NCBI GenBank assembly: GCA_016779205.1
Contig: JADHOC010000019.1
Coordinates: 43,195 to 107,194 of the forward strand
DNA from: Planctomycetota bacterium
GTDB taxonomy: Bacteria > Planctomycetota > UBA1135 > GCA-002686595
DNA length: 64,000 bases
Reading direction: 5' to 3'
Shown here: positions 1 to 8,375 of the stretch, one piece after another
Position numbering within the stretch: the first letter of the stretch is position 1
How the letters are laid out: each line of letters opens with the position of its first letter
The notes under the pieces: generated by a model
The model's database searches: none
What the model was told of the DNA's origin: nothing
What the model saw: only the letters and a program-made list of their open reading frames with translations
Position numbers and translations under genes: made by a program

Positions 1-136
1 AGCCCAGCTGGCGCCGGGCGAGCTCCGCGTCCACCCGCTCCACATCGAGCCGCAGCCCCGCGGGCACGCCCTCCACGATGCCGATCAACGTCGGCCCATG
101 GGACTCACCAGCCGTGCGCCATTGCAGTCGCGTCAA
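1..136 (-). CDS. aroC: chorismate synthase, N-terminal part (runs off the left edge)
   Basis: Chorismate synthase makes chorismate from EPSP with reduced FMN, the last step of the shikimate pathway. Only the first 45 codons are in the window. The translation holds the family signature TAGESHGPTL, followed by GIVEGVPAGL and then ELARRQLG, the usual N-terminal order of AroC. I chose a TTG start at 134-136 because a GAGGAG ribosome site lies about 7 bases upstream and the signature begins only a few residues later, as in other AroC proteins. There is no upstream in-frame ATG. The gene begins 30 bases after the response-regulator gene on the same strand, so the two may be co-transcribed. The rest of the enzyme cannot be seen. 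Confidence 0.93.
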   Translation of the reverse strand, partial: MTRLQWRTAGESHGPTLIGIVEGVPAGLRLDVERVDAELARRQLG

Positions 137-166
137 CGTCGTGCTCCTCGGATCAGGGGTTGGGGC

Positions 167-829
167 TCAGGAACCAGGGGTGATCTCGATCCACCCGTCG
201 TCATCGTCGTCCTCGTCGGGCGCGGCACCACCCCCGGACTGGCTTTCCTCGGGCGACGCCGCCGGAGCCTTCTCCGGTCGAGGCACCTCGAAGTCCGAGG
301 GGGCCGCCGACGCGCCACCACCGGCCGCTCCCTCCCCCAGCGCACGATCGATCGCGGCCTCGAGGTCGGTGAACTCGAAGGGCTTCGCTAGGGTCCCGAC
401 CACCTCCGGAAGCGCGGTCAGCGCGGCCTTGATGGCCGCGTCGAGGTAGCCGGAGACCACCAGCGTGCGCGGCAGGATCCCATCCGCGCGCAGCCGCGGG
501 AGCTCCTGCACCGCCGACTCTGCGCCGAGGTCCACGTCGGACACCAGGAGGTCCGGCGCCCCTTCGGCGAGACGCTCCCGCGCCTCCACGAAGGAGCCCG
601 CGGTGCGCACCTCGAAGCCCCGCTGGGAGAGGAACCACGTGAGCAGCTCGACGATACGAGCGTCGTTGTCCACCAGCAGGAGGCTGGCGCGCGACGCCCC
701 GGGGGCCGCTGCCTCGATTGCCGCAGGCTCGGCCTCACCTCCCATCCGGGGCGGCTCCTCCTGCGGGGTGACCAGAGGGTCCCGCCTCACCCCGTCTCCG
801 CTCGCCTGCCCGGCCTCATGGGAATCCAT
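167..829 (-). CDS. orphan response regulator, receiver domain only
   Basis: A 220-residue protein with one receiver domain at about residues 48-165. The key residues are present: acidic pair D54/D56, phosphoacceptor D98 in LVSDVD, S126 in LVVSG, and K149 in LAKPF. No DNA-binding or enzymatic output domain follows. The C-terminal 50 residues are Ala/Gly/Pro-rich and end in a run of acidic residues (DEDDDDD) before GWIEI. It probably signals through protein contact, but no histidine kinase gene lies in the window, so its partner is unknown. The ATG at 827-829 avoids overlap with the upstream gene, which stops at 840; a start near 868 is possible. It is followed by aroC. Confidence 0.85.
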   Translation of the reverse strand: MDSHEAGQASGDGVRRDPLVTPQEEPPRMGGEAEPAAIEAAAPGASRASLLLVDNDARIVELLTWFLSQRGFEVRTAGSFVEARERLAEGAPDLLVSDVDLGAESAVQELPRLRADGILPRTLVVSGYLDAAIKAALTALPEVVGTLAKPFEFTDLEAAIDRALGEGAAGGGASAAPSDFEVPRPEKAPAASPEESQSGGGAAPDEDDDDDGWIEITPGS

Positions 830-839
830 GGGGCCGAGG

Positions 840-2186
840 CTACCGAACCGGGGCCACAGGATCCCCATCCCCCGCGATCTGTCTCCTCCACGCCTCCAGG
901 CCTTCGAGGGAGCGCACCTCACGCGTCGCCATCCGCTGCCGCTCCGCCTCCCCCGGCTCGCCGCTCGGCGGCTCGGTGCCGCGTCCATCCGGGCTCCCCC
1001 ACCGGGCTCGAACCACGTTCCGGAAGGCGAGGCTCTCCTGCGGCGCTCCCCCAAGCTGCCAGTCCCGCACGGGATCTGGCCCGAGCGGAGTGACCTCGAT
1101 GGCGAGGTCGAGGTGGCCCTGGCGGGCATCGTCGAACCGCGCGAAGAGCCGGTGGGGCCGATCAGGCAGCCCGACCTCGAACTGTACGGCGGGCGGGCTC
1201 GACGGGCCCGGAGCGGGGAGCGACATGACGTCGAGGAGCGCCACACCCGACATGCAGAGGGAGGTCGCGGGCCGCTCCCCTGGGAGCTCGGGGTGAGGAA
1301 CGCCCCAGAAGGCCACGCGCCGCTCCGCACCCGGTCCCGTGAGGAAGCGCGCCTTCGGCTCCCCCTCCGAGTCGTCTCCCTCCAGCCAGACCACCGCAGC
1401 GGGAACGCTCAGCTCGTCGCAGCGTCGCCGGGCGGCGGCGACCTCCTCGGCGGAGCAGTTGGGGAGGTGCACGTGGGCGAAGCGCGGCGCGCCCTCGCGC
1501 GAGGCGATCCAGCCCAGGGCGTCCATCAGGCCACCGTCGCGGGGCTCGGCGTCCGCGCGTGCCCAGCCGGGGAGGCCCTCGCCACCGAAGAGGGCGCACT
1601 CGAAGCCGAGGGCAGCCTGGTGCTCGCCCAGGGTCGGCGGGCCGCCGCGCGGACGCGGCGCACCCCGACCCGCTCCAAGAGGCCATCCCATCTCGAGGGG
1701 GTGGTGCCCCGTGAGGGCGCCCGCCAGATTCCCCGGGAGGTGCGTGGAGGGCGCGATCCACAGCATCTCGGTTCCGACGTCCCGTTCGTGGCGAGGCGTG
1801 TCCTCGACGGTCACGAGGAGCCAACCCGACGAGCGGTCCAGCAGCTCCCTCGACAGGGGTGAGGGGAGCTCGGCTCCCCGCGAGAGAATCCAGCCTCCGC
1901 CGAGGATCAACACCGCCAAGAGAACGCGGGCGGGACCGCGACCTCGATCGCCGCGGAGGGCGACCGCTCCGCAGGCGAGGAGGGCGGCGCCGCCCAGGGC
2001 CGCCGCCGCATCGGACGGGCCGGCCCCACCAGCGGTGAATTGCAGGGCGAGCCCGGCCGCGGCCCCGAGCGCGCCCCCGCCGAGGGCCAGCCGGGCCGAG
2101 GGCCGCCGCGACGGGGACCGCCGCGACGATGCTCCTCCCACGGCGGCGCCGTGCTCGGGAGGATTCGGCGTCACCGGGGTCGACAT
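840..2186 (-). CDS. membrane protein with a degenerate sulfatase/alkaline-phosphatase-like domain
   Basis: A 448-residue protein. After a basic N-terminus (RRSPSRRPSAR) come two or three hydrophobic stretches (about residues 30-100). The following part has the outline of the alkaline phosphatase superfamily: LLVTVEDTPRH where the family has a metal-binding LLVTLDTLRADH, ALTGHHPLEMGW in place of LLTGLYPHRHGV, and RFAHVHL in place of FLYVHL. The metal-ligand Asp and the nucleophile motif are not recognisable, so it is probably not an active hydrolase. It is divergent from, and only 18 bases from, an intact family member. That suggests duplication and decay or a partner role. The assignment rests on motif outline only; a structure comparison would settle it. 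Confidence 0.6.
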   Translation of the reverse strand: MSTPVTPNPPEHGAAVGGASSRRSPSRRPSARLALGGGALGAAAGLALQFTAGGAGPSDAAAALGGAALLACGAVALRGDRGRGPARVLLAVLILGGGWILSRGAELPSPLSRELLDRSSGWLLVTVEDTPRHERDVGTEMLWIAPSTHLPGNLAGALTGHHPLEMGWPLGAGRGAPRPRGGPPTLGEHQAALGFECALFGGEGLPGWARADAEPRDGGLMDALGWIASREGAPRFAHVHLPNCSAEEVAAARRRCDELSVPAAVVWLEGDDSEGEPKARFLTGPGAERRVAFWGVPHPELPGERPATSLCMSGVALLDVMSLPAPGPSSPPAVQFEVGLPDRPHRLFARFDDARQGHLDLAIEVTPLGPDPVRDWQLGGAPQESLAFRNVVRARWGSPDGRGTEPPSGEPGEAERQRMATREVRSLEGLEAWRRQIAGDGDPVAPVR

Positions 2187-2204
2187 GGGGCATAGCCTAG
2201 GGCC

Positions 2205-4031
2205 ATGGGGATCCCGTCGTCCACGCGCTTCGCCGCGCCCTTCGCCGTCGCCGCGGCGCTGATGGCGTGGGTGGCACGCGTCCCCGACGTGGGCCCCTGG
2301 ACCCTCGGGGAACTCGTCCCGCGCCTCGGCCCACCGACGCTCGCCGCCCTCGCGGGAGCGGCCGTCGGTGCGGCCCTCACCGCGCGGTCCCGCGACGGAC
2401 GGGGCGCCGTCCTCGCCGCGCTCGTGGGCGCACTCTGCTCCCTGGCCTTCTTCCAGCTCTTCGATCTGGACGTGCCGCGGCGCCGCGGGGTGCTCATGGC
2501 CGTGGGATCCTCCGCCGTCGTCTCGGCCCTCACCGCGTGGCTCAACCGCGCCGGCGGCGTCGGCCGCGCCGCCGCGGTGGCCGTCCTCGGCCTCGTCGCG
2601 CTCGCCGGCATGGACGCCGCGGGCCGCGGACCGGTGCGGACCGGACTCCCGCCGCTGGAGGCAGCCTCGCCCTCCGCCGACGCCCCCGACATCGTCCTGC
2701 TGACCCTGGACACGACGCGATTCGACGCCGTGGGCTTCCACCAGCCCGCCGGGTCCTACGACCGCGCCCGCAGCACGACGCCGCACCTCGACGAGCTCTC
2801 CAGCTTCGGGGTGCGCTTCACCGCCGCCACGGCCCCCGCCCCCCACACGCACCCGTCGATGGCCTCGGTGCTCACCGGCCTCGACCCCGCCGTGCACGGG
2901 TCGGTGAGCGGCGCGCCGATGCTCGCCCACGGCGTCGTCACCCTCGCCGAACACCTGCGCGCCCAGGGCTACGCCACCGCGGGGTTCCTGGACAACCCCT
3001 GGCTCGGGGAGACCTTCGGCCTATCCCGGGGCTATGAGCACCTGGAGATGAACGCGCGTCCGGAGCGGGTGATCCGCTGGCTGGACGAACCCAGGGATCA
3101 GCCGATCTTCCTGCACGTGCACTTCTTCCAGCCCCACGGCCCCTACGAGCGCCGGGACGTCGAGGCCCTCGGCGGTCCCCGCGCGACGGCCGCCACCCGC
3201 GCGCGGATCGGCGACCGCTTCGACGCGAACCGGATCCGGGACGGTGAGGTGCCAGGGAGCCACGGTCTCACGCCGGAGGAGCTCGACTGGCTGCGGGAGC
3301 TCTACCACTCCGAGGTCCGAGCCATGGACGCCGACATCGGAGTGTTGCTCGAGCAGCTCACGAAGCGTCCCCGTTCCCGGCGCTCGAAGCTGATCGCGGT
3401 GGCCGCCGACCACGGGGAGGAGTTCGACGAGCGCGGGTCCCTCCACCACTCCCACACCGTGCACCAGGAGCTGGTCCACGTCCCGCTCATGATCCACGGG
3501 CCCGGCGGTCGCGCCCACGGTCCCTCCGAGGTGAACGAGCCCGTGGGGCTCGTGGATCTGGCTCCCACGATCCTCGACCTCGCCGGCCTCGCCCCGCTCC
3601 CGAACGTCGGCACGGGTGTGAGCCTGGCGCCCCTCATGGGCGCAGACCGGGACGGGGCCGCGGGGATCCCGGCGCCGCGGCTGATCGTCAGCCAGCGCGA
3701 GCGTCACGCCGGCGGTCGGCGGCTCCTCGCGGCCCGGCTCGGGTCCTGGAAGCTCCATGTGCGCACGCCGCCGGCGGAGGCCGGCGCGGCGCTGGCCCCC
3801 GACGAGGAGCTCGACCTCCTGCTCTACCGCCTCGACCTCGACCCATCCGAGTCCTCGGACGTGGCGGCCGACCACCCGGACAAGGTGCGGGAGCTCCTGG
3901 GCGCCCTCCGCCAGTGGGACACGCGGACCCGGGAGCAGGCGGGCCGGCTCGGCGGCGACACCTGCGAGGGGCCCATCCCCGCCGCCGTCGACGCCGACCT
4001 GAGGACGCTCGGCTACGGCGGCGGCCGCTGA
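2205..4031 (+). CDS. membrane-anchored sulfatase/phosphodiesterase-family hydrolase
   Basis: A 608-residue protein. The first 150 residues hold four or five hydrophobic segments. A complete alkaline-phosphatase-superfamily domain follows: metal-binding LLTLDTTRFDAVG (near residue 165), nucleophile region HTHPSMASVLTGL (near 215), LHVHFFQPHGPYE and AADHGEEFDERG with HH downstream. Where true sulfatases carry Cys or Ser for formylglycine, this protein has Thr215 (THPSM). That fits the threonine-using phosphodiesterase or phosphoethanolamine/phosphoglycerol transferase branch better than a formylglycine sulfatase. The catalytic domain probably faces the periplasm and may act on lipids or envelope glycans; the substrate is unknown. 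The 18-base gap to the divergent neighbour leaves little room for promoters, so either start may lie further inside its gene. Confidence 0.85.
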   Translation: MGIPSSTRFAAPFAVAAALMAWVARVPDVGPWTLGELVPRLGPPTLAALAGAAVGAALTARSRDGRGAVLAALVGALCSLAFFQLFDLDVPRRRGVLMAVGSSAVVSALTAWLNRAGGVGRAAAVAVLGLVALAGMDAAGRGPVRTGLPPLEAASPSADAPDIVLLTLDTTRFDAVGFHQPAGSYDRARSTTPHLDELSSFGVRFTAATAPAPHTHPSMASVLTGLDPAVHGSVSGAPMLAHGVVTLAEHLRAQGYATAGFLDNPWLGETFGLSRGYEHLEMNARPERVIRWLDEPRDQPIFLHVHFFQPHGPYERRDVEALGGPRATAATRARIGDRFDANRIRDGEVPGSHGLTPEELDWLRELYHSEVRAMDADIGVLLEQLTKRPRSRRSKLIAVAADHGEEFDERGSLHHSHTVHQELVHVPLMIHGPGGRAHGPSEVNEPVGLVDLAPTILDLAGLAPLPNVGTGVSLAPLMGADRDGAAGIPAPRLIVSQRERHAGGRRLLAARLGSWKLHVRTPPAEAGAALAPDEELDLLLYRLDLDPSESSDVAADHPDKVRELLGALRQWDTRTREQAGRLGGDTCEGPIPAAVDADLRTLGYGGGR

Positions 4032-4052
4032 GTCAGCGACCGCCTGGCGCGC

Positions 4053-4568
4053 TCACTCGCCCTCGGGTGCGGCGAGGGTGACGAGCTTGTCCCCCGCTCC
4101 CACCGCGTCGCCGGCCGAGGCGTGGAGCGTCTTGACGACCCCGTCTCCGGGCGCGCCGATCTCGTTCTGCATCTTCATGGCCTCGAGGATCAGCAGCGGC
4201 TGCCCCTCGGTGACGGCCTCGCCCGCCTGGACGAGCACCTCCACGACCACGCCGGGCATCACGGCCTTGAGCAGTCCGCCGCCCTTGTTGGCCGCCCGGG
4301 CCGCGAGGTTGGCGGCGCGCTCGCGCTCATCCTCCAGCTCACAGTCGTACCGGTGACCGGCGATGGTGATGGCGATCTCGTGGGGCCCGCCCTCGATGGA
4401 CATGGCGTAGCTCTTGCCGCCGTGGATGAGGACGATCTGCCCGAGGTTGTCTGCCTCGGCGTACTCCACCTCGCACGGCTCGCCGTCCAGGTGGACGATG
4501 AGCTCGCCCAGTCGCTCGGTCAGCTCGACCTCGTGGGTGGTCTCTCCGATCTTGACGAAGGTCTTCAC
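4053..4568 (-). CDS. biotin carboxyl carrier protein of an acyl-CoA/pyruvate-type carboxylase
   Basis: A 171-residue biotin carrier. The C-terminal half is a biotinyl domain with the attachment motif EAMKM (Lys in the middle) preceded by MPGVVVEVLVQAGEAV. The N-terminal 90 residues form a beta-rich region resembling the linker domain that precedes the biotinyl domain in acyl-CoA carboxylase alpha subunits. The GTG start overlaps the stop of the biotin carboxylase gene (GTGA) and has a good GGAGGTG site five bases upstream, so the pair is translationally coupled. Together they look like a carboxylase alpha subunit split into two proteins. The carboxyltransferase partner is not in the window, so the acyl substrate (acetyl-, propionyl-, methylcrotonyl-CoA or pyruvate) cannot be decided. 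Confidence 0.9.
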   Translation of the reverse strand: MKTFVKIGETTHEVELTERLGELIVHLDGEPCEVEYAEADNLGQIVLIHGGKSYAMSIEGGPHEIAITIAGHRYDCELEDERERAANLAARAANKGGGLLKAVMPGVVVEVLVQAGEAVTEGQPLLILEAMKMQNEIGAPGDGVVKTLHASAGDAVGAGDKLVTLAAPEGE

Positions 4569-6088
4569 GGCTGCACCTCCGTGGCTGCGGCGACGCCGGC
4601 CCGGCCCACATGACCCGTGAGCTCTCCGCGCGTGCGCTGTTGCCAGCCGACGCGACCGGCGGCGCTGGGCGCCAGCGCCTTGCGGCGCGCCTGGTGATGG
4701 CGGTAGATGGCCGCCGCCACCGCGGCGAGGCCCTCGTACTCCTTGGGGGACTCGATGGTCAGCCCCTCGAGGAAGTGAGTGTCGTAGTCGCCCGAGACGA
4801 AGCGCTCGTGCATCAGGACCTGGAGCGCGGCGGGCAGGCTGGTGTGCACGCCGCCGACGTTCATCTCCCGGATGGCGCGGATCATGCGCGCGATGGCCTC
4901 CTCGCGGTCAGCACCCCAGACGATGAGCTTGCCCAGCATCGGGTCGTACTCGAGGCCGACCTCGAGACCGCGGTACATGGCGGTGTCCAGTCTCACCCAG
5001 GGGCCGCCGGGCGCCCTGAGGTTGTGGAGCACGCCCGTCGAGGGGAGGAAGCCGTTGAAGGGGTCCTCGGCGTTGATCCGCACCTCGATGGAGTGCCCGC
5101 GGATGGAGAGGTCCTCCTGGCCGTAGCCGAGGGGCTGGCCGTCGGCGATGCGCAGCTGCTCACGCACCAGGTCGACCCCCGTGATCATCTCGGTCACGGG
5201 GTGCTCGACCTGCAGGCGGGTGTTCATCTCCAGGAAGAAGAACTCGCCGCCCGACCAGAGGAACTCGACCGTGCCGGCCCCGCGGTAGTCCACGGCGTGC
5301 CCCGCGCGCAGCGCGACCTCGCCCATGGCCCGCCGCGACTCCTCGTCGAGGATGCTCGAGGGGGCCTCCTCCACGAGCTTCTGGTGGCGGCGCTGGACCG
5401 AGCACTCGCGCTCGAAGAAGTGCACGCCGTTGCCGTGGCCGTCGAACATGACCTGGACCTCCACGTGGCGCGGAGAGTCGAGGTAGCGCTCCAGGTAGAC
5501 GCGGCCATCCCCGAAGGAGGCGACCGCCTCCCCCGAGGCCGTCCGGAACGCCGACGCCATCTCGCTCGGCTCGCGCACGATGCGGATGCCCTTGCCGCCG
5601 CCGCCGGCCGCCGCCTTGATCGCGATGGGGTAGCCGATGGCCTCCGCCTCGCGGGTCGCCGCCTCCACGTCGTCCACCGGATCGACGAGCCCGGGGACGC
5701 AGGGGACCCCGGCCTCCTTCATGACGCGGCGGGAGGTGATCTTGTCCCCCATCGTGGTGATCGCGCCCGCGGGCGGCCCGATCCACGCGATGCCCGCCTC
5801 CTCGACCCTGCGCGCGAACTCGGCGTTCTCGCTCAGGAACCCGTAGCCGGGGTGGATGGCCTCCGCTCCGGTCTCGCGCGCCGCCGCGAGGATCTTGTCC
5901 ATATCGAGATAGCTCTCGGAGGGCAGCTTCCCGCCGAGGGGAACGGCGACGTCCGCCATGCGGGTGTGCAGCGCCCGCGCGTCCGCTTCGGAATAGACGG
6001 CGATGGACTCGAGGCCCATCTCTCGGGCGGAACGGATCACGCGCAGCGCGATCTCTCCACGGTTGGCGATGAGGATGCGTTTGAACAT
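4565..6088 (-). CDS. accC: biotin carboxylase subunit (AccC family)
   Basis: A 507-residue ATP-grasp enzyme that carboxylates carrier-bound biotin with bicarbonate and ATP. The N-terminus FKRILIANRGEIALRVIRS is diagnostic. The glycine-rich ATP loop AAAGGGGKGIRIV, the EMNTRLQVEHPVTEM motif and the DPMLGKLI segment follow in family order. The first 450 residues match a typical AccC; the last 40 are an Ala/Arg/Gly-rich tail. I chose ATG at 6086-6088 because the family starts exactly there; an open frame extends about 30 codons further without family character. The gene overlaps that of the biotin carrier by four bases, so the two are made together. Acts in the cytoplasm in fatty-acid or acyl-CoA carboxylation. 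Confidence 0.95.
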   Translation of the reverse strand: MFKRILIANRGEIALRVIRSAREMGLESIAVYSEADARALHTRMADVAVPLGGKLPSESYLDMDKILAAARETGAEAIHPGYGFLSENAEFARRVEEAGIAWIGPPAGAITTMGDKITSRRVMKEAGVPCVPGLVDPVDDVEAATREAEAIGYPIAIKAAAGGGGKGIRIVREPSEMASAFRTASGEAVASFGDGRVYLERYLDSPRHVEVQVMFDGHGNGVHFFERECSVQRRHQKLVEEAPSSILDEESRRAMGEVALRAGHAVDYRGAGTVEFLWSGGEFFFLEMNTRLQVEHPVTEMITGVDLVREQLRIADGQPLGYGQEDLSIRGHSIEVRINAEDPFNGFLPSTGVLHNLRAPGGPWVRLDTAMYRGLEVGLEYDPMLGKLIVWGADREEAIARMIRAIREMNVGGVHTSLPAALQVLMHERFVSGDYDTHFLEGLTIESPKEYEGLAAVAAAIYRHHQARRKALAPSAAGRVGWQQRTRGELTGHVGRAGVAAATEVQP

Positions 6089-6213
6089 GCGTTCGACCCG
6101 GCGGCCAGGGGGGGGCCCGCGGCGGAGGGCCGGGGATTGTCCGCAACGGTCGCCGCTCACGCCATAGTCAAGCCGCTGCAATCCGCCGCATCAGCCCGGT
6201 GCGCCGAGGCGAA

Positions 6214-7251
6214 ATGCTCGGCATGCGAGAGAGTGAAGAGGTGCGGACGCCCGGGTTCTCGGGTGCGATGGCGTTGATCTGGACTTGCGCGCTGGTGCTG
6301 GCGAGCTGCTCCTCGACGCGATCGGTGGACGAGGTCCTGGAGCGCACCGAGTCCGCGCCCGTCGAGCAAGGCGTCCCGGCACCGCTCCCCAAGGCCGCGC
6401 CGGCCGCCGAGCCCGCGGCCCCCTCCGAGTCCGGCGAGGTCGACGGGACCGAGTCGACTCCCGTGGGTCCCGCCGAGGCGCTCGCTACGGTGGATCCCCT
6501 GGAACTCGCCCGCCTCGCGAGCCGGCGCCTGGAGGAGTCGACGGAGATCTGCACCGCCCTGCTGCCGAGGGCCCGCGCAGAGGACGCGAGCTACGAGGAT
6601 CTGATGGCCGCCTCGAGGGCGCTCATCCTCAACGCCGACCTGCGGCTCCAATCGACCCTGGCCCTGCAAGCGGATTCCGGGCCGACGCCGCCGCCGGAGG
6701 TCCTGATCGACCTGGAGGACGACGTCTCCGGGGAGCTCAAGTCGGAGATCCGCTCCCTGGCCACGGGCTCCGCCGGCTTCGCCCAGCGCGCCCTCGCCCT
6801 GCGGCCCGGCGACCCGGCGGCCGAGCTCTTCAGCACCCTCGGGACCGGGCTGCGCCTCTGGTCCCTGCCCACCCTGCAGGCCCTGGCGAGCGGGGCGGCG
6901 ACCACCCTCCCCGGACAGATCAAGCGCCTCGCCGCCGCCGCCCCCGACTTCGAGGGCGCGTCTCCCCTGCGGCTCAAGGGCCGCTTCCAGTCCCGCGCGC
7001 CGTGGCCCTTCAAGGACCTCGAGGAGGGTCGGGACACCCTCGCCGCGGCCGTCGACGCCGCGCCGATCCCGCTCAACCTGCTGTTCCTCGGAGACGCGCA
7101 CTGGCTGTGCGGCGAGGAGGAATCCGCCCGAGAGCGCTGGCGCCAGGCCACGTCGGCTCCGGCGGACGCGGAAACGGAGGGGGCCGCTCCCTTCATCCGA
7201 TCGATCGCGCGCCGGCGACTCGAGGGCGCCGCGCTCGCCTCCGGCCGCTGA
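6214..7251 (+). CDS. lipoprotein of unknown function with TPR-like helices
   Basis: Not recognised as a named family. The N-terminus carries a hydrophobic segment ending in the lipobox LVLASC, so it is probably an outer- or inner-membrane lipoprotein. A Pro/Ala/Glu-rich linker of about 50 residues follows. The rest is mainly alpha-helical with repeats of the type FAQRALALRPGDPAAE and LNLLFLGDAHWLCGEEESARERW, which resemble tetratricopeptide helices. The starts ATG 6214 (weak CGAGG site upstream), GTG 6199 and ATG 6223 are all possible. The gene is divergent from the biotin carboxylase gene and converges on the HAD hydrolase gene. TPR proteins of this kind often scaffold envelope complexes, but nothing here names a partner. 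Confidence 0.7.
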   Translation: MLGMRESEEVRTPGFSGAMALIWTCALVLASCSSTRSVDEVLERTESAPVEQGVPAPLPKAAPAAEPAAPSESGEVDGTESTPVGPAEALATVDPLELARLASRRLEESTEICTALLPRARAEDASYEDLMAASRALILNADLRLQSTLALQADSGPTPPPEVLIDLEDDVSGELKSEIRSLATGSAGFAQRALALRPGDPAAELFSTLGTGLRLWSLPTLQALASGAATTLPGQIKRLAAAAPDFEGASPLRLKGRFQSRAPWPFKDLEEGRDTLAAAVDAAPIPLNLLFLGDAHWLCGEEESARERWRQATSAPADAETEGAAPFIRSIARRRLEGAALASGR

Positions 7252-7273
7252 GCGCTGGCGCGAAGCTGGCCGA

Positions 7274-8332
7274 TCAGCGGAGCCGCGGCGCGAGGGCGTT
7301 GCTGTTGTCCACGTGGAGGATGCGCGCCGCGCCCTCGCCCTGAAGCCGGTCGAGCGAGCGCTGGGCCCCGGGCAACTCCTCGACCAGTCGTTCCACCGGC
7401 CCCAGCCCCACACGCCTCCCGCGGGCCCGGCGCTCGAGCACCGCGGTCTGCGCCGAGACGAGGACCAGCGCGTCGGCCCCGGCCAGCGCGGCGCCCGCGG
7501 CTTCGGGCTCCACACCGAGGACCTCGACGGGGCTCGATCTGGCCTCCACGAGGACCGCAGCCAGCTCCTCCGCGAGTCCAGAGCGCCCCGCGAACGGCAG
7601 CCCGGTGACCACGACCCTGCGGGCCCCGTCGAGGCGCTCACCCAGGTCCCTGAGCGTCCGCGCCCGCGCCATGCAGGCGGGCACCAGCTCCTCCATCCCC
7701 GCGAGCACGGCCTCGGCCTCCACCCCGTCGTCCCCGCCCCCGCAGTACCCCCTGGGGATGTGCACGTGGGGCAGCCCGTTGGCCCACGCGGCGTCGCGGT
7801 CCCCCGCGCGGTCCCCCACCATCACGGCGCTGCGGGTCCCGAAGGTGTGCAGGAGGTCCTCGACCATGTCCGCCTTGTCACGGACCCCAGGCGAAGCGAG
7901 GCAGCGCCCCTCCTCGATCCACCGCTCCAGCCCGGCGCGGGTCAACATCAGCTCGAGGTACTCGGGCGCACAGTTGGAGGCGATCCCGAGGCGCACCCCG
8001 CGGGCGGCCAGCTCCGTGAGGGTCTCCTCGACCCCCGCGAGCAGCGTCGCCCCGTGCCGGTCCAGCTGGGCGTGCCCCGCCTCCGCGCACGCCGTGAGCA
8101 GGGCCGAGCGGGACGCCCCGTCGAGGTCTCCAAAGGCCGCCTCGAAGGCCTGCTCGAGGGGCAGACCGACCATGGCCATCCACTCGGCGGCCCCCGGGAC
8201 CGGGCGGGAGATCCCCCGCTCCCGGAACACCCGCAGGGTCGCCACCCTGGCGACGTCCGGCCAGAAGCTGTCGGTGGCCACGAGGGTGCCGTCGAGGTCG
8301 AACAGCACGGCGTCGAAGGGAAATCCGCTCAC
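7274..8332 (-). CDS. HAD phosphatase fused to a P-loop-like domain
   Basis: A 352-residue two-domain protein. Residues 1-215 are a HAD-superfamily hydrolase of the phosphoglycolate phosphatase/beta-phosphoglucomutase type: DLDGTL (12-17), SNCAPE (motif II, near 119), a Lys in GVRDKADM (near 153) and MVGDRAGDRDAA (motif III/IV, near 171). Residues 230-352 form a second domain with TGLPFAGRS, which resembles a Walker A loop of uridine-kinase-like proteins but has Arg in place of Lys. A later LVLVSAQTAVLERR segment resembles a kinase core strand and helix. The HAD part is probably active on a small phosphorylated metabolite; the second domain may be regulatory or an inactive kinase. GTG start at 8330-8332, 43 bases from the divergent neighbour. 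Confidence 0.85.
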   Translation of the reverse strand: MSGFPFDAVLFDLDGTLVATDSFWPDVARVATLRVFRERGISRPVPGAAEWMAMVGLPLEQAFEAAFGDLDGASRSALLTACAEAGHAQLDRHGATLLAGVEETLTELAARGVRLGIASNCAPEYLELMLTRAGLERWIEEGRCLASPGVRDKADMVEDLLHTFGTRSAVMVGDRAGDRDAAWANGLPHVHIPRGYCGGGDDGVEAEAVLAGMEELVPACMARARTLRDLGERLDGARRVVVTGLPFAGRSGLAEELAAVLVEARSSPVEVLGVEPEAAGAALAGADALVLVSAQTAVLERRARGRRVGLGPVERLVEELPGAQRSLDRLQGEGAARILHVDNSNALAPRLR

Positions 8333-8375
8333 GGGGGCGCATGGTAGAGGGCTCGCCCCCCGGTACGATCCCGAC

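Noticed and set aside
167..1330. A 387-residue version of the response regulator
   Set aside because: The first 167 codons overlap the degenerate sulfatase gene on the same strand in another frame and have no domain; the 829 start gives a normal receiver protein.
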